A DNA stretch of 64,000 nt from Candidatus Andeanibacterium colombiense (GTDB lineage: Bacteria; Pseudomonadota; Alphaproteobacteria; Sphingomonadales; Sphingomonadaceae). The position numbers and the translations under genes were made by a program. Positions within the stretch are counted from its first letter, which is position 1. Each line of letters begins with the position of its first letter. Of this stretch, positions 37,760-46,679 are shown in pieces. The notes under the pieces are model-generated. The model had not been told where the DNA came from, ran no database searches, and saw only the letters and a program-made list of their open reading frames with translations. The stretch covers positions 124,001 to 188,000 of the forward strand of contig CP119316.1 of assembly GCA_029202985.1 (NCBI GenBank). Reading direction: 5' to 3'.

Positions 37760-38950
37760 ATGATCGACCGGCGTATGCTGCTGTTGATGTTCGCGGTGTT
37801 CATCAACATCGCGGGCTTCAGCCTGATCCTCCCACTGCTGCCGTTCTACGGTACGCTGTTCGGCGCCGGGCCGTTCGAGGTCGCGGTGCTGTTCGCCGCC
37901 TACAGCTTCGGCAACGTCTTCGGGGAGATCTACTGGGGCCGGCAGTCGGACCGGCACGGCCGCCGCGCAGTGCTGATCCTGACCACCGCGGGAGCCGCGT
38001 TGACCTACGTCGCCTTCGCTTTCGTCCCCTATCTGTGGCTCGCGGTCGCGATCCGGGTGGTCAACGGCTTCTTCGGCGGTACGCTCAGCGTCGCGCAGGG
38101 CTTCCTCGCCGATGCCTCGCCGCCCGAGAAGCGCGCGAAGGCGATGGGCCTGTTCGGCTCCGCCTTCAGCCTCGGGTTCATCTGCGGCCCGGTGATCGGC
38201 GGGATCTTCGCCGGATCGGGCACCGCGCTGGCCGATTTCCATGCGCCGATCCTGATCGCTGCCGGGCTTTCGGCGATTGCGTGCTTCTGGTCGGTGACCG
38301 CGCTGCGCGATGTCGTGCCGCCGGCCGGCAAGGCGCGTCCGCTGCCGAAGTACAGCGAAGGCTTCACCTTCGTCAGCCGGAGCCCGCTGCTGCTGCGGCT
38401 GTTCCTGGTCTCGCTGGTCGGGATTTCGGCCTTCGCTTCGATGGAGGCGATCTACGGCCTGTGGAGCAAGGCCAATTTCGGCTGGTCGGCGCGCGATCTC
38501 GGCTTCGCGTTCCTCGCGATCGGTGCGGGCGGGTTCATCGTCCAGTTGTTCCTGCTCCAGCCGCTGGTGACGCGGTTCGGGGAAGGGCGGGTGATCACCG
38601 CGGGCCTGCTGGTGCTGGCGCTGGCGATGGTGCTACAGCCGGTCTTGCGTGACCCTTATGTCGCCGCCGCCCTGATGGGCATGTTGATGATGGGCCATAG
38701 CCTTGCTTTCCCGACCGCCGGCGCACTGACCTCGCGCACCGCACCGGTCGAACGGCAGGGCAGCATCATGGGCCTGCTGATGGCGCAGAATGCCGGCGGC
38801 CGGATCGTCGCCCCGCCGCTGTTCGGGCTGATTTACGAAAGCTGGGGGCACGACACGCCGTGGTATGCCGGGGCGGTGCTGGTGCTGCTGGCGCTGCCGG
38901 CGGGGCTGCAACTGATCAAACTGACGCGAAAGCCCGCCGTTTCCGCCTGA
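37760..38950 (+). CDS. MFS transporter (TetA/TCR-like)
   Basis: A 396-residue inner-membrane transporter with 12 predicted helices. The loop 2-3 motif A is GRQSDRHGRRAVLIL, preceded by LPLLPFYG at the end of helix 1. RVVNGFFGGTLSVAQGFLAD in helix 4 and SAFSLGFICGPVIGGIF in helix 5 (drug/H+ antiporter motif C-like, G-x-x-x-GP-x-x-GG) suggest an exporter-type MFS, as in TetA. The position 3 bp after the SMP-30 lactonase suggests a role with the same compound, either import or efflux. Substrate is unproven. Confidence 0.9.
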   Translation: MIDRRMLLLMFAVFINIAGFSLILPLLPFYGTLFGAGPFEVAVLFAAYSFGNVFGEIYWGRQSDRHGRRAVLILTTAGAALTYVAFAFVPYLWLAVAIRVVNGFFGGTLSVAQGFLADASPPEKRAKAMGLFGSAFSLGFICGPVIGGIFAGSGTALADFHAPILIAAGLSAIACFWSVTALRDVVPPAGKARPLPKYSEGFTFVSRSPLLLRLFLVSLVGISAFASMEAIYGLWSKANFGWSARDLGFAFLAIGAGGFIVQLFLLQPLVTRFGEGRVITAGLLVLALAMVLQPVLRDPYVAAALMGMLMMGHSLAFPTAGALTSRTAPVERQGSIMGLLMAQNAGGRIVAPPLFGLIYESWGHDTPWYAGAVLVLLALPAGLQLIKLTRKPAVSA

Positions 38951-39026
38951 AGTCCTTGTCTCCCGATCATTCTCGCGTAGCGTGCGCGTAGAGCCACCCG
39001 ACAGCCTTGAATCGAGGGAGATCACC

Positions 39027-39767
39027 GTGAAGAAAGCGCTTCTTGCCAGCCTGATTGGCGTTTCAATCGCACTTGCCGCGACACCCGCCTGGGCGCAGCC
39101 AAGTCCGGCGATCGCCGCCGCGGTGGCCGACAGCGGCCGCCCCGATGCCGACAAGCAGCGCGACCTCGCGCGCAAGCCGGCCGAGATCATCGACTTCGCC
39201 GGAGTGAAGCCGGGCGACAAGGTTGCCGAAATGATTCCGGGTGGCGGCTATTATACCCGCATTCTGGCCAAGACGGTCGGGCCGCAGGGCCATGTCTATC
39301 TGCTGGTGCCGCCGTTCTTCGCGCAGCGCCCGGGCGGACTCGACGGGGTGAATGCACTGGCGGCCGCCTATCCGAACGTCAGCGTGGTGGTCGGCGAGCT
39401 TTCGGCGATCAGCCTGCCGGAGAAGGTCGACCTCATCTGGACGACCGAGAACTACCACGACATGCATAACGGCCCGACCGCGAACCCGGGCGGGGTCAAT
39501 AAATCGGTCTATGATGCGCTGAAGCCGGGCGGGATCTATTTCGTTGAGGACCATGCGGCAGCCGCGGGCGCGGGCACCACGGTGGCCTCGACCCTCCACC
39601 GGATCGAGCCGGCGGCCGCGATTGCGGAAGTGGAGGCAGCGGGCTTCAAGCTCGACGACCAGACCGACCTGCTCAAGAACCCGGAAGACGCGCATGACAA
39701 GCCGGTGTTCGACGCGAGCATCAAGGGCGAAACCGACAAGTTCGCCGTGCGCTTCAAGAGGCCCTGA
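39027..39767 (+). CDS. exported class I SAM-dependent methyltransferase-like protein
   Basis: A 246-residue protein with a signal peptide ending TPAWAQP near residue 24, then a class I methyltransferase fold: VAEMIPGGGYYTRILAKTVG is motif I and the block LKPGGIYFVEDH the post-core strand. GTG 39027 is chosen because CGAGGGAG lies just upstream and the hydrophobic leader follows at once. A SAM-binding fold outside the cytoplasm is puzzling since SAM is cytosolic; such proteins are nevertheless common in proteobacteria. It may bind another ligand. It has no operon partners. Confidence 0.85.
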   Translation: MKKALLASLIGVSIALAATPAWAQPSPAIAAAVADSGRPDADKQRDLARKPAEIIDFAGVKPGDKVAEMIPGGGYYTRILAKTVGPQGHVYLLVPPFFAQRPGGLDGVNALAAAYPNVSVVVGELSAISLPEKVDLIWTTENYHDMHNGPTANPGGVNKSVYDALKPGGIYFVEDHAAAAGAGTTVASTLHRIEPAAAIAEVEAAGFKLDDQTDLLKNPEDAHDKPVFDASIKGETDKFAVRFKRP

Positions 39768-39785
39768 AAGAGCGAGCGGGGCGGC

Positions 39786-39932
39786 CTAGCCGCCCAGCAA
39801 GCGCCGCAACAGGCTCGGCCGCTCCATCGGGCGGACCGGGCCGAAGATCATGCGGCGGCGGCAGGGATCGAGCGCTCCGGCGCGCAGGTCGATGCCGCCG
39901 GTGCGGACGGCCAAGGCTCTCTGGTCAAGCAT
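39786..39932 (-). CDS. possible small basic protein (48 residues)
   Basis: ATG 39932 is preceded by GAAGGGG at a good distance. The frame encodes an Arg-rich peptide with LRAGALDPCRRRMIFG and ends LLRRLLGG, with a possible amphipathic C-terminal helix. It converges with the methyltransferase gene and lies between it and tRNA-Asn. I do not recognise it with certainty. The region otherwise would be empty, so it could be a chance frame in GC-rich DNA. Confidence 0.4.
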   Translation of the reverse strand: MLDQRALAVRTGGIDLRAGALDPCRRRMIFGPVRPMERPSLLRRLLGG

Positions 39933-40085
39933 GCGGGCCCCTTCGGAAAAATTCCACCTTGGGCAGAAATCGCCGAAAAGCGCCGTGGTTCCCCGAGGGG
40001 ACACGGTTCGTCGCAAAAATGGATTTCGTGAGGATTTTCTGGCGCCGGCCTCAGGCGCGCTGGCGCCCGGGCGGTCTGGAAAATC

Positions 40086-40160
40086 TGGCTCCCCGAGTTG
40101 GATTCGAACCAACGACCAAGTGATTAACAGTCACCTACTCTACCGCTGAGCTATCGGGGA
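40086..40160 (-). tRNA. tRNA-Asn (anticodon GTT)
   Basis: A 75-nt cloverleaf on the minus strand: acceptor TCCCCGA/TCGGGGA, D arm with AGCTCAGCGGTAGAGT, anticodon loop CTGTTAA, T arm GGTTCGAATCC and encoded CCA. It decodes AAU and AAC. Confidence 0.98.
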
Positions 40161-40231
40161 GCAGCCCTTGCGGGCAGGAGTGCGCCTATATTTGCGGCTG
40201 CGCGGTTTGGCAAGCGGGGGCTGCCCTTTTT

Positions 40232-40320
40232 TCGTCATCGCGAGCGACCGCAGGTCGCGTGCCGATGCAGGGCGCCTCTCGCGGTCTCTCCGGATAGCGT
40301 CGCTCCACTCGCACGGACGA
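40232..40320. repeat. 88-bp-class palindromic repeat, decayed copy 3
   Basis: It begins TCGTCATCGCGAGCGA and ends with a degraded complement (TCGCTCCACTCGCACGGACGA). The middle has GATGCAGGGCGC at the position of the GCAATCCAGGGCG core. Similarity to copies 1 and 2 is partial, so this looks like an old copy. It fills the space between tRNA-Asn and nadK. Confidence 0.5.
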
Positions 40321-40324
40321 AAAC

Positions 40325-41116
40325 TTACGCGATGAACTGTTCCGCCACGATCCGTTCGTCGAGGCTGTGGCCGGGGTCGAACAGCAGCGTCAGCTCGCGG
40401 TCGCGCGCGATTTCGAGGTGGATTTCGGCGATGTCGCGCACTTCCTTCTGGTCGGCGACCGCCGCGACCGGGCGGCGGTCCGCCTCGAGCGCGCGCAGGG
40501 TGATCGTGCTGCGATCGGGCAGCAACGCGCCCGGCCAGCGGCGCGGGCGAAACGGACTGATCGGGGTCAGCGCGAGCAGATGCGAATCGAGCGGCAGGAT
40601 CGGGCCCGAGGCGGAGAGATTATAGGCGGTCGATCCGGCGGGGGTCGCGACCAGCACGCCGTCGCACACCAGCTCCTCGATCCGGACCTTGTCGTTCACC
40701 GTCACTTCGATCTTCGCGGTCTGGCGGGTTTCGCGCAGCAGCGAGACTTCGTTGATCGCGTAGAAGGTCTTGCGCTCGCCCGAGCGGGTGACGGCGTCCA
40801 TTTTCAGCGGATCGACCGCAATCGCGCGGGATTTCGCTACCCGTTCAGCCAGTTTGCGGCCGCTCCCGAGACTGTTCATCAGGAACCCGACCGTCCCGAG
40901 ATTGATTCCGTAGGCCGGAATCACCCGCCCGCCGTCGAGCATGTGGTGGAGCGTCTGGAGCATGAAGCCGTCGCCGCCGAGCACGACCACCGCGTCGGCC
41001 TGGTCGAGCGGCACCCAAGCGGCGGCTCCGGCAAGCTGGAGGGCGGCTTCCTGGGCGCGCGGTGCATCGGACGCCAGTATGGCGAGCGCGCTGAAACCTT
41101 GTGCCTGCCTCACCAT
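40325..41116 (-). CDS. nadK: NAD kinase
   Basis: A 263-residue ATP/polyphosphate-dependent enzyme that makes NADP from NAD. The catalytic VVVLGGDGFMLQTLH is near residue 44, with YGINLGTVGFLMN next. NEVSLLRE, DGVLVATPAGSTAYNLSASGPI and LTPISPFRPRRW are the NAD-binding signatures. The length is the short alphaproteobacterial form. It diverges from the EAL protein gene, with 26 bp between the assigned starts, so one of the two starts may lie further inside its gene. Confidence 0.96.
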   Translation of the reverse strand: MVRQAQGFSALAILASDAPRAQEAALQLAGAAAWVPLDQADAVVVLGGDGFMLQTLHHMLDGGRVIPAYGINLGTVGFLMNSLGSGRKLAERVAKSRAIAVDPLKMDAVTRSGERKTFYAINEVSLLRETRQTAKIEVTVNDKVRIEELVCDGVLVATPAGSTAYNLSASGPILPLDSHLLALTPISPFRPRRWPGALLPDRSTITLRALEADRRPVAAVADQKEVRDIAEIHLEIARDRELTLLFDPGHSLDERIVAEQFIA

Positions 41117-41142
41117 CGTCTCCTCGAAACCGGGGCATACCT

Positions 41143-42534
41143 ATGAAGCGCGAGAGTGTTTGGCAATCGCGGGAAAGGAAGGAATTCCTTACCGCTTTGC
41201 GCTATGGCGCCGGCATGGCGAGCGAATACGAGGCGGTGATGGACGAACTGCGCGACGCGTTGACCGGGCTGGTGGGTTCCGACGGCGCGCGGCAGCGGAT
41301 CGTCGAGTGGCAGCGGCGCGCGGTTCTGGAAGGCGAAACCGCCCCGATCCACGCGCTGATGCTGGGCCTGCGGCGGTTCGATACGGTCAATCTCGCCTAT
41401 GGCGAGGCGGCCGGCGATTCCGCGCTGGTCGCGGTCGCCGCCCGAATTCTGCGCTTTGCCGCCGACGAGATCGAGGGCGACTGGTTGGTCGCGCGGATGA
41501 GCGGGGGCAATTTCCTCCTCGCCGCCTACGAACCCTGCAGCCGCGAGCGCTGGCAATGGCTGGCCGAGAGCCTCGCCGACAGCATCTCGCGCCCGATCGC
41601 CAATCCGGGCGGGGCCGGAACTTTGCGCCTGTGGCCGCGGATCGCGCTGATGCGCACGCTCAAGCAGGAAAGCGCCGACGCTATGTTCGGCCGCCTGGCC
41701 GAGACCCTCGAACGCGCCCGGCACGAGACCGGGCGGCGGGTCGTGTGGGTCGATGGCGACATCAGCATCGCCGGGCGCAGCGGGGCGCAGCTCGAAGCCG
41801 ATCTGCTGGCGGCGCTGGATCGCGACGAGATCGAGATGCTGTTCCAGCCCCAATTCGACGCAGCGACCGATGCGCTGGTCGGAGCCGAGGCGCTCGCACG
41901 ATGGGAGCACCCGCTGCTGGGGCGGATCGGGGCCGGGGCGCTGTTCGCGATCGCCGAACGGGCCGACCATGTCGCCCAGCTCTCGCACCACATCGCGGCC
42001 CGCGCTCTGGCCGCCGCCGCGCAGTGGCCGGCGCCTTTGAAAATGTCGCTCAACGTCACTCCGGCCGATCTTTCGGCGGGGAGCTATGCCAACGATTTGT
42101 CCGCGCTGATCGAGCAAAGCGGCTTTGCGCCCGAGCGGCTGACGCTAGAGATCACCGAGCAGGCGCTGCTGACCGATCTCGACCGCTCGGCCCGCACACT
42201 CAACCGGCTGGTCGATCGCAGCGTCCGCATCGCGCTCGACGATTTCGGCGCGGGTTTCTGCAACTTCCGTTATTTGAAGTTGCTACCCCTGCATTATCTG
42301 AAGCTCGACCGTTCGATGGTCGATGAGATCGCGACCGATCCGCGCGACCTGGTCATCCTGCGCGGGATCGTCGCGATGGCGCACGCGCTGGATCTGGACG
42401 TTATCGCCGAGGGAATAGAGACCGAGGAGCAGCGAACTCTGATCGCGCAGGAAGGTTGCGCGCTCTATCAGGGCTTCCTGCGCGCGAAGCCGATGAGCGG
42501 GGCCGAGTTCATCGAATTCGCGGCGGGCAGCTAA
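41143..42534 (+). CDS. c-di-GMP phosphodiesterase with degenerate GGDEF domain
   Basis: A 463-residue cytoplasmic protein. The N-terminal GGDEF-like domain (about residues 60-200) has SGGNF in place of GGDEF and cannot make c-di-GMP. The C-terminal EAL domain (about 205-460) appears active: GAEALARWEH holds the EAL Glu, LNVTPADLS the Asn, LEITEQAL the Glu, LDDFGAGF the two Asp, LKLDRSMVD the Lys, IAEGIETEEQ the Glu and YQGFLRAKP the Gln. It should hydrolyse c-di-GMP and promote motility over biofilm. The start is uncertain: ATG 41143 or ATG 41215, the latter leaving a normal-sized promoter region opposite nadK. It meets mfd tail to tail with a 4-nt overlap. Confidence 0.92.
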   Translation: MKRESVWQSRERKEFLTALRYGAGMASEYEAVMDELRDALTGLVGSDGARQRIVEWQRRAVLEGETAPIHALMLGLRRFDTVNLAYGEAAGDSALVAVAARILRFAADEIEGDWLVARMSGGNFLLAAYEPCSRERWQWLAESLADSISRPIANPGGAGTLRLWPRIALMRTLKQESADAMFGRLAETLERARHETGRRVVWVDGDISIAGRSGAQLEADLLAALDRDEIEMLFQPQFDAATDALVGAEALARWEHPLLGRIGAGALFAIAERADHVAQLSHHIAARALAAAAQWPAPLKMSLNVTPADLSAGSYANDLSALIEQSGFAPERLTLEITEQALLTDLDRSARTLNRLVDRSVRIALDDFGAGFCNFRYLKLLPLHYLKLDRSMVDEIATDPRDLVILRGIVAMAHALDLDVIAEGIETEEQRTLIAQEGCALYQGFLRAKPMSGAEFIEFAAGS

Positions 42535-45500
42535 GCGGCCTTTTTCATCCGCCGGACGATCCCGCTCAGCCCGCGGGTCAATTGCAGCAGCCCGTTCAGC
42601 CGGGCCTGCGGGTCGCCCCAGGCGCGTTCGATCACCAGCTTCATATCGGGCCGCAGCCGTGCGGTGCCCTTGAGCCGCTCGACATAGGCGAGCAGCCCGG
42701 CCGGATCGGGGAAATCGTCCTTGTGGAAGCTGACCAGCGTGCCGCGCACGCCGACATCGACCTTGGCGATATTCGCCTCGATCGATTGCTGCTTGATCTC
42801 GATGAGCTTGACCAGATTGTCGGTCGGTTCGGGCAGCGGCCCGAAGCGGTCGATCATCTCGGCGGCGAGCGCGTCGAGCTCGGGCTTGTCGCCGGCATCG
42901 TTGAGACGGCGATAGAGCGCCATGCGCACCGTCAGGTCGGGCACGTAGTCCTCGGGGATCATGATCGGCGCGTCGACGGTGATCTGCGGGCTCAGGCCGC
43001 TGCCGCGTTCCAGCCCAATCTCGCCCGCCTTTGCCGCGAGGATCGCGTCCTCCAGCATCGACTGGTAGAGTTCGAAGCCAACCTCCCGGATATGGCCGGA
43101 CTGCTCGTCGCCAAGCAGATTGCCCGCACCGCGAATGTCGAGATCGTGGCTGGCGAGCTGGAAGCCGGCGCCGAGGCCGTCGAGATCGCCCAGCACCTTG
43201 AGCCGCTTCTCGGCGACTTCCGACAATTGCCGGTCGGCCGGATGGGTCAGGTAGGCGTAAGCGCGCAGCTTCGAGCGCCCGACCCTTCCGCGCAACTGGT
43301 AGAGCTGGGCCAGGCCGAAGCGGTCCGCGCGGTGGATCACGATCGTATTGGCGCTCGGGATGTCGAGCCCGCTTTCGACGATCGTGGTCGAGAGCAGCAC
43401 GTCGTAGCGCCGCTCGTAGAACGCGGCCATGCGCTCCTCGACCTCGCGCGGCGCCATCTGGCCATGAGCGGCGATGTATTTCACTTCGGGCACGTATTTG
43501 TGCAGCCAGTCCTCGACCTCTGGCATGTCGGCGATGCGGGGGACCACGATGAAGCTCTGCCCGCCGCGGTGATGTTCACGCAGCAGCGCCTCGCGCATCA
43601 CCACCTCGTCCCATTCCATCACATAAGTCCGCACCGCGAGGCGATCGACCGGCGGGGTCTGGATGGTCGAAAGTTCGCGGAGGCCCGACATCGCCATCTG
43701 CAGCGTGCGCGGGATCGGCGTGGCGGTGAGGGTGAGCACGTGGACGTCGGCCTTGAGCTCCTTGAGCCGTTCCTTGTGCTTGACCCCGAAGCGCTGCTCC
43801 TCGTCGACAATCACCAGCCCGAGCCGCTTGAACTCGGTGCTCTTGGCGAAGACTGCGTGGGTCCCGATCACGATGTCGATCTGCCCGTTCTCAAGCCCTT
43901 CGCGGGTAGCGGTCGCTTCGCTCGGCGACACCAGCCGGGAAAGGCGGCCGACGTTCAGCGGAAAGCCCTTGAAGCGCGCGCAGAAATTCTCGTAGTGCTG
44001 GCGAGCGAGCAGGGTCGTCGGCGCGACCAGTGCGACCTGATGGCCCGACATCGCCGCGACGAAGGCCGCGCGCAGCGCGACCTCGGTCTTGCCGAAGCCG
44101 ACATCGCCGCAGACCAGCCGGTCCATCGGGCTGCCTGAGCCCAGATCGCCGAGCACATCCTCGATCGCACGTTCCTGGTCGTCGGTCTCCTGCCACGGGA
44201 AGCGTTCGATGAACTGGTTGAACCCGCTTTCGTCGGGCTCCATCACCACCGCCTTGCGGAGCGCGCGCGCGGCGGCGGTGCGCAGCAGCTCATGCGCGAT
44301 GAGCTGGATGCGCTCCTTGAGCTTCGCGCGCCGCTTCTGCCAGGCCTCACCGCCGAGGCGGTCGAGCGGCAATGCCTCCTCGGACGAGCCATAGCGGCTG
44401 AGGACGTCGATGTTCTCGACCGGAATATAGAGCTTGTCGCCCCCGGCATATTCCAGCATCACGCAATCGTGCTGGCTCTTGCCGACGCTGATCGGCTCCA
44501 GGCCAAGATATTTGCCGATCCCGTGGTCGATATGGACCACCAGATCGCCGGCGTTGAGCGCCGAGAGTTCGGCAAGGAAAGCGTCGGCATCCTTGCGCTT
44601 CTTGCGCCGGCGGACGAGGCGGTCGCCCAACAGATCCTGCTCGGTGACCAGTTCAAGCTCGTTGTTGGCAAAGCCGCTTTCGAGGGGCAGCACCAGCGCA
44701 ACGGGCGTGCCCTTGGCCGAGAGGCCGAGAGCTTCCTGCCAGCTCTCGGCGAGGGCGAAGGTGGTCCCGGCTTCGGACAGGATCGACGCGATGCGCGCGC
44801 GCGAGCCTTGCGAATAGGTCGCGAGCAACGGCTTCCTGCCAGCCTTGCCGAGTGCGGTGAAATGCTTCGCGGCCGCTTCGTAGACATTGTCGCCCCGCGC
44901 CCGCTCGGGGGTGAAGTCTCGGCTGCTGCCGAAGCCGAAATCGAGCACGCTGGCGCTTTCGGGCTGGGCGAACATATCCGCGCGGTGGACCGGCCACTTG
45001 GCGAGCTGGCCCGAGAATTCCTCGGGCGAGAGATAAAGCGCCTTGGTCGCCAGCGGGCGATAGGATCCTGCCGCCTGACCCGAAGCGTTGACGCGCGCCT
45101 CATGGTAGTCGGCGATATCGCCCAGCCGCTCGTCGCCGGATCCGATCGCGGAGGTGTCGGCGACCATCACATCGTCGGGCGAGAGATGATCGAACAGGGT
45201 CGAGAGCTTGTCCTCGAACAGTGGCAACCAGTGTTCCATCCCCGCAAGCCGGCGCCCGTCGCTGACCGCCTGGTACAGCGGGTCGCCGGTCGCATTGGCA
45301 CCGAACATCTCGCGGTAGCGGCTGCGGAAGCGCTTGATCGTATCCTCGTCGAGCAGGGCCTCGCTCGCGGGCAGCAGCAAATGCTGCTCGACGATGCCGG
45401 TGCTGCGCTGTGTTGCCGGATCGAACAGGCGCAGGCTTTCCAGCTCGTCGCCAAAGAAGTCGAGCCGCAGCCCGCCCTCTAGGCCGGAGGGGAAGATGTC

Positions 45501-46007
45501 GAACACCGATCCGCGCACCGCGAATTCGCCCGCGTCCATCACGGTGTCGCTGCGCGAATAACCTTGGCGCTGGAGCAGCGCGGCGAGGCTGTCGTGCCCG
45601 ATCTGCATGCCCGGCTGAATCATCCGCACCGCCTCGCGGATGCGGAACGGGGTCAGTACGCGCTGGAGCAGCGCATTGACGGTGGTGACAAGCAACTGGC
45701 TGCCGGCCTTGCCCTGCTGCAGCCGGTGCAGTGCCGAGAGTCGCTGCGCGCTGACGCTCAGCGCCGGGCTGGCGCGGTCGTAGGGCAGGCAGTCCCACGC
45801 CGGGAACTCGATCACGTCCAGCTCGGGCGCGAAGCATGCGGCCGCATCCGCCACTGCCCGCATCGCCGCATCGTCGGGTGCGACGAATACCGCGCGCCCC
45901 TTCGAGGCGCGGGCAAGATCCGCCAACATCAACGGCTGCGCCCCGCGCGCTACCGAAGCGAGGGTGAGAGGGGTCTTGGAACTGAGGATGCGTTGGAAAT
46001 CGGGCAT
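42531..46007 (-). CDS. mfd: transcription-repair coupling factor
   Basis: A 1158-residue translocase that removes stalled RNA polymerase and recruits UvrA. The N-terminal UvrB-like module (AVFVAPDDAAMRAVADAAA, AWDCLPYDRASP) is followed by the RNA-polymerase interaction domain (LVVHIDHGIGKYLGLEPI). The RecG-like motor has Walker A CGDVGFGKTEVALRAAF and DEEQRFGVKHKE as motif II, then LTATPIPRTLQMAMSGL and ESGLDIPSANTIVIHRAD. The C-terminal TRCF domain closes it. Full length and intact. sdhE lies upstream on the same strand, separated by 185 bp. Confidence 0.98.
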   Translation of the reverse strand: MPDFQRILSSKTPLTLASVARGAQPLMLADLARASKGRAVFVAPDDAAMRAVADAAACFAPELDVIEFPAWDCLPYDRASPALSVSAQRLSALHRLQQGKAGSQLLVTTVNALLQRVLTPFRIREAVRMIQPGMQIGHDSLAALLQRQGYSRSDTVMDAGEFAVRGSVFDIFPSGLEGGLRLDFFGDELESLRLFDPATQRSTGIVEQHLLLPASEALLDEDTIKRFRSRYREMFGANATGDPLYQAVSDGRRLAGMEHWLPLFEDKLSTLFDHLSPDDVMVADTSAIGSGDERLGDIADYHEARVNASGQAAGSYRPLATKALYLSPEEFSGQLAKWPVHRADMFAQPESASVLDFGFGSSRDFTPERARGDNVYEAAAKHFTALGKAGRKPLLATYSQGSRARIASILSEAGTTFALAESWQEALGLSAKGTPVALVLPLESGFANNELELVTEQDLLGDRLVRRRKKRKDADAFLAELSALNAGDLVVHIDHGIGKYLGLEPISVGKSQHDCVMLEYAGGDKLYIPVENIDVLSRYGSSEEALPLDRLGGEAWQKRRAKLKERIQLIAHELLRTAAARALRKAVVMEPDESGFNQFIERFPWQETDDQERAIEDVLGDLGSGSPMDRLVCGDVGFGKTEVALRAAFVAAMSGHQVALVAPTTLLARQHYENFCARFKGFPLNVGRLSRLVSPSEATATREGLENGQIDIVIGTHAVFAKSTEFKRLGLVIVDEEQRFGVKHKERLKELKADVHVLTLTATPIPRTLQMAMSGLRELSTIQTPPVDRLAVRTYVMEWDEVVMREALLREHHRGGQSFIVVPRIADMPEVEDWLHKYVPEVKYIAAHGQMAPREVEERMAAFYERRYDVLLSTTIVESGLDIPSANTIVIHRADRFGLAQLYQLRGRVGRSKLRAYAYLTHPADRQLSEVAEKRLKVLGDLDGLGAGFQLASHDLDIRGAGNLLGDEQSGHIREVGFELYQSMLEDAILAAKAGEIGLERGSGLSPQITVDAPIMIPEDYVPDLTVRMALYRRLNDAGDKPELDALAAEMIDRFGPLPEPTDNLVKLIEIKQQSIEANIAKVDVGVRGTLVSFHKDDFPDPAGLLAYVERLKGTARLRPDMKLVIERAWGDPQARLNGLLQLTRGLSGIVRRMKKAA

Positions 46008-46157
46008 TTTTCTCGTCGGTCTGATGGCGCGGGCGCACGCGCCTTACCCCCTGCCCGGTGGAGGAGGGGGTGGTGCGGGTATTTCGCTCACGCAGATAGC
46101 GATGCGCAGGGCAAAGCGCCACCCCGCGCCGTCTCCCAGCTCCCACTCCCCAGCCGT

Positions 46158-46180
46158 CATCCTGAACTCGTTTAAGGATG
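46158..46180. repeat. short imperfect palindromic repeat, copy 1
   Basis: CATCCTGAACTC followed by GTTTAAGGATG folds into a hairpin (CATCCT/AGGATG) and is closely similar to 63901-63926 (CATGCTGAACCTG followed by TTTCAGGATCCAT). It sits between sdhE and mfd. Confidence 0.55.
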
Positions 46181-46192
46181 AGGCTGGTCGGC

Positions 46193-46453
46193 TCAAACCT
46201 GTACGTAATCCAGCTTCTGCATCGCGCGCATCATGGGACCTGCGAATTGGTGCGGAACCTGCTGCGCCTGCAGCGCCCAAGCGAGAATGTCGGCATCCTG
46301 TTCCTGCAGCAATGCCTCGAACCAGCTCAGCGCCCGCTCGTCCCAATCCTGATGGTGGCGGTCGAAAAACCCGCCGACCAGATAGTCGGCTTCGCGGGTG
46401 CCTCGGTGCCAAGCGCGGAATTTGGCTCGGGAGATGCGGGCTTCGTGATCCAT
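46193..46453 (-). CDS. sdhE: succinate dehydrogenase assembly factor SdhE
   Basis: An 86-residue SdhE/YgfY/Sdh5-family protein that promotes covalent FAD attachment to the SdhA flavoprotein. The signature is AWHRGTREADYLVGGFFD, which carries the R-G-x-x-E motif contacting the flavoprotein, followed by FEALLQEQDADILAW. ATG 46453 gives a family-like N-terminus (MDHEARISRAKFRAWH). It is upstream of mfd on the same strand and diverges from recG, a neighbourhood I have seen in other alphaproteobacteria. The start lies 226 bp from the recG start, and that gap is the shared promoter region. Confidence 0.93.
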   Translation of the reverse strand: MDHEARISRAKFRAWHRGTREADYLVGGFFDRHHQDWDERALSWFEALLQEQDADILAWALQAQQVPHQFAGPMMRAMQKLDYVQV

Positions 46454-46679
46454 GGCCCCGGGCCTAAGCGTCGCGCGGATCGCAGGCAAGCTCAGCGCGA
46501 TACGTTGCAGCGTGCGTGCGGGCATCCGTTTATCCTTTGTTTTCCGGCGGAGGCTTTGATTCCTATCGGTTTTGCAACGCCCGATGGCGACCGCGGTTCC
46601 GACTGGCTCGCCTGTTCCTCGTCGCGGAATTCACCATGCCGCTCTGGCGAAAGCGGCGGGGACACGGCATGAGGCAGCC

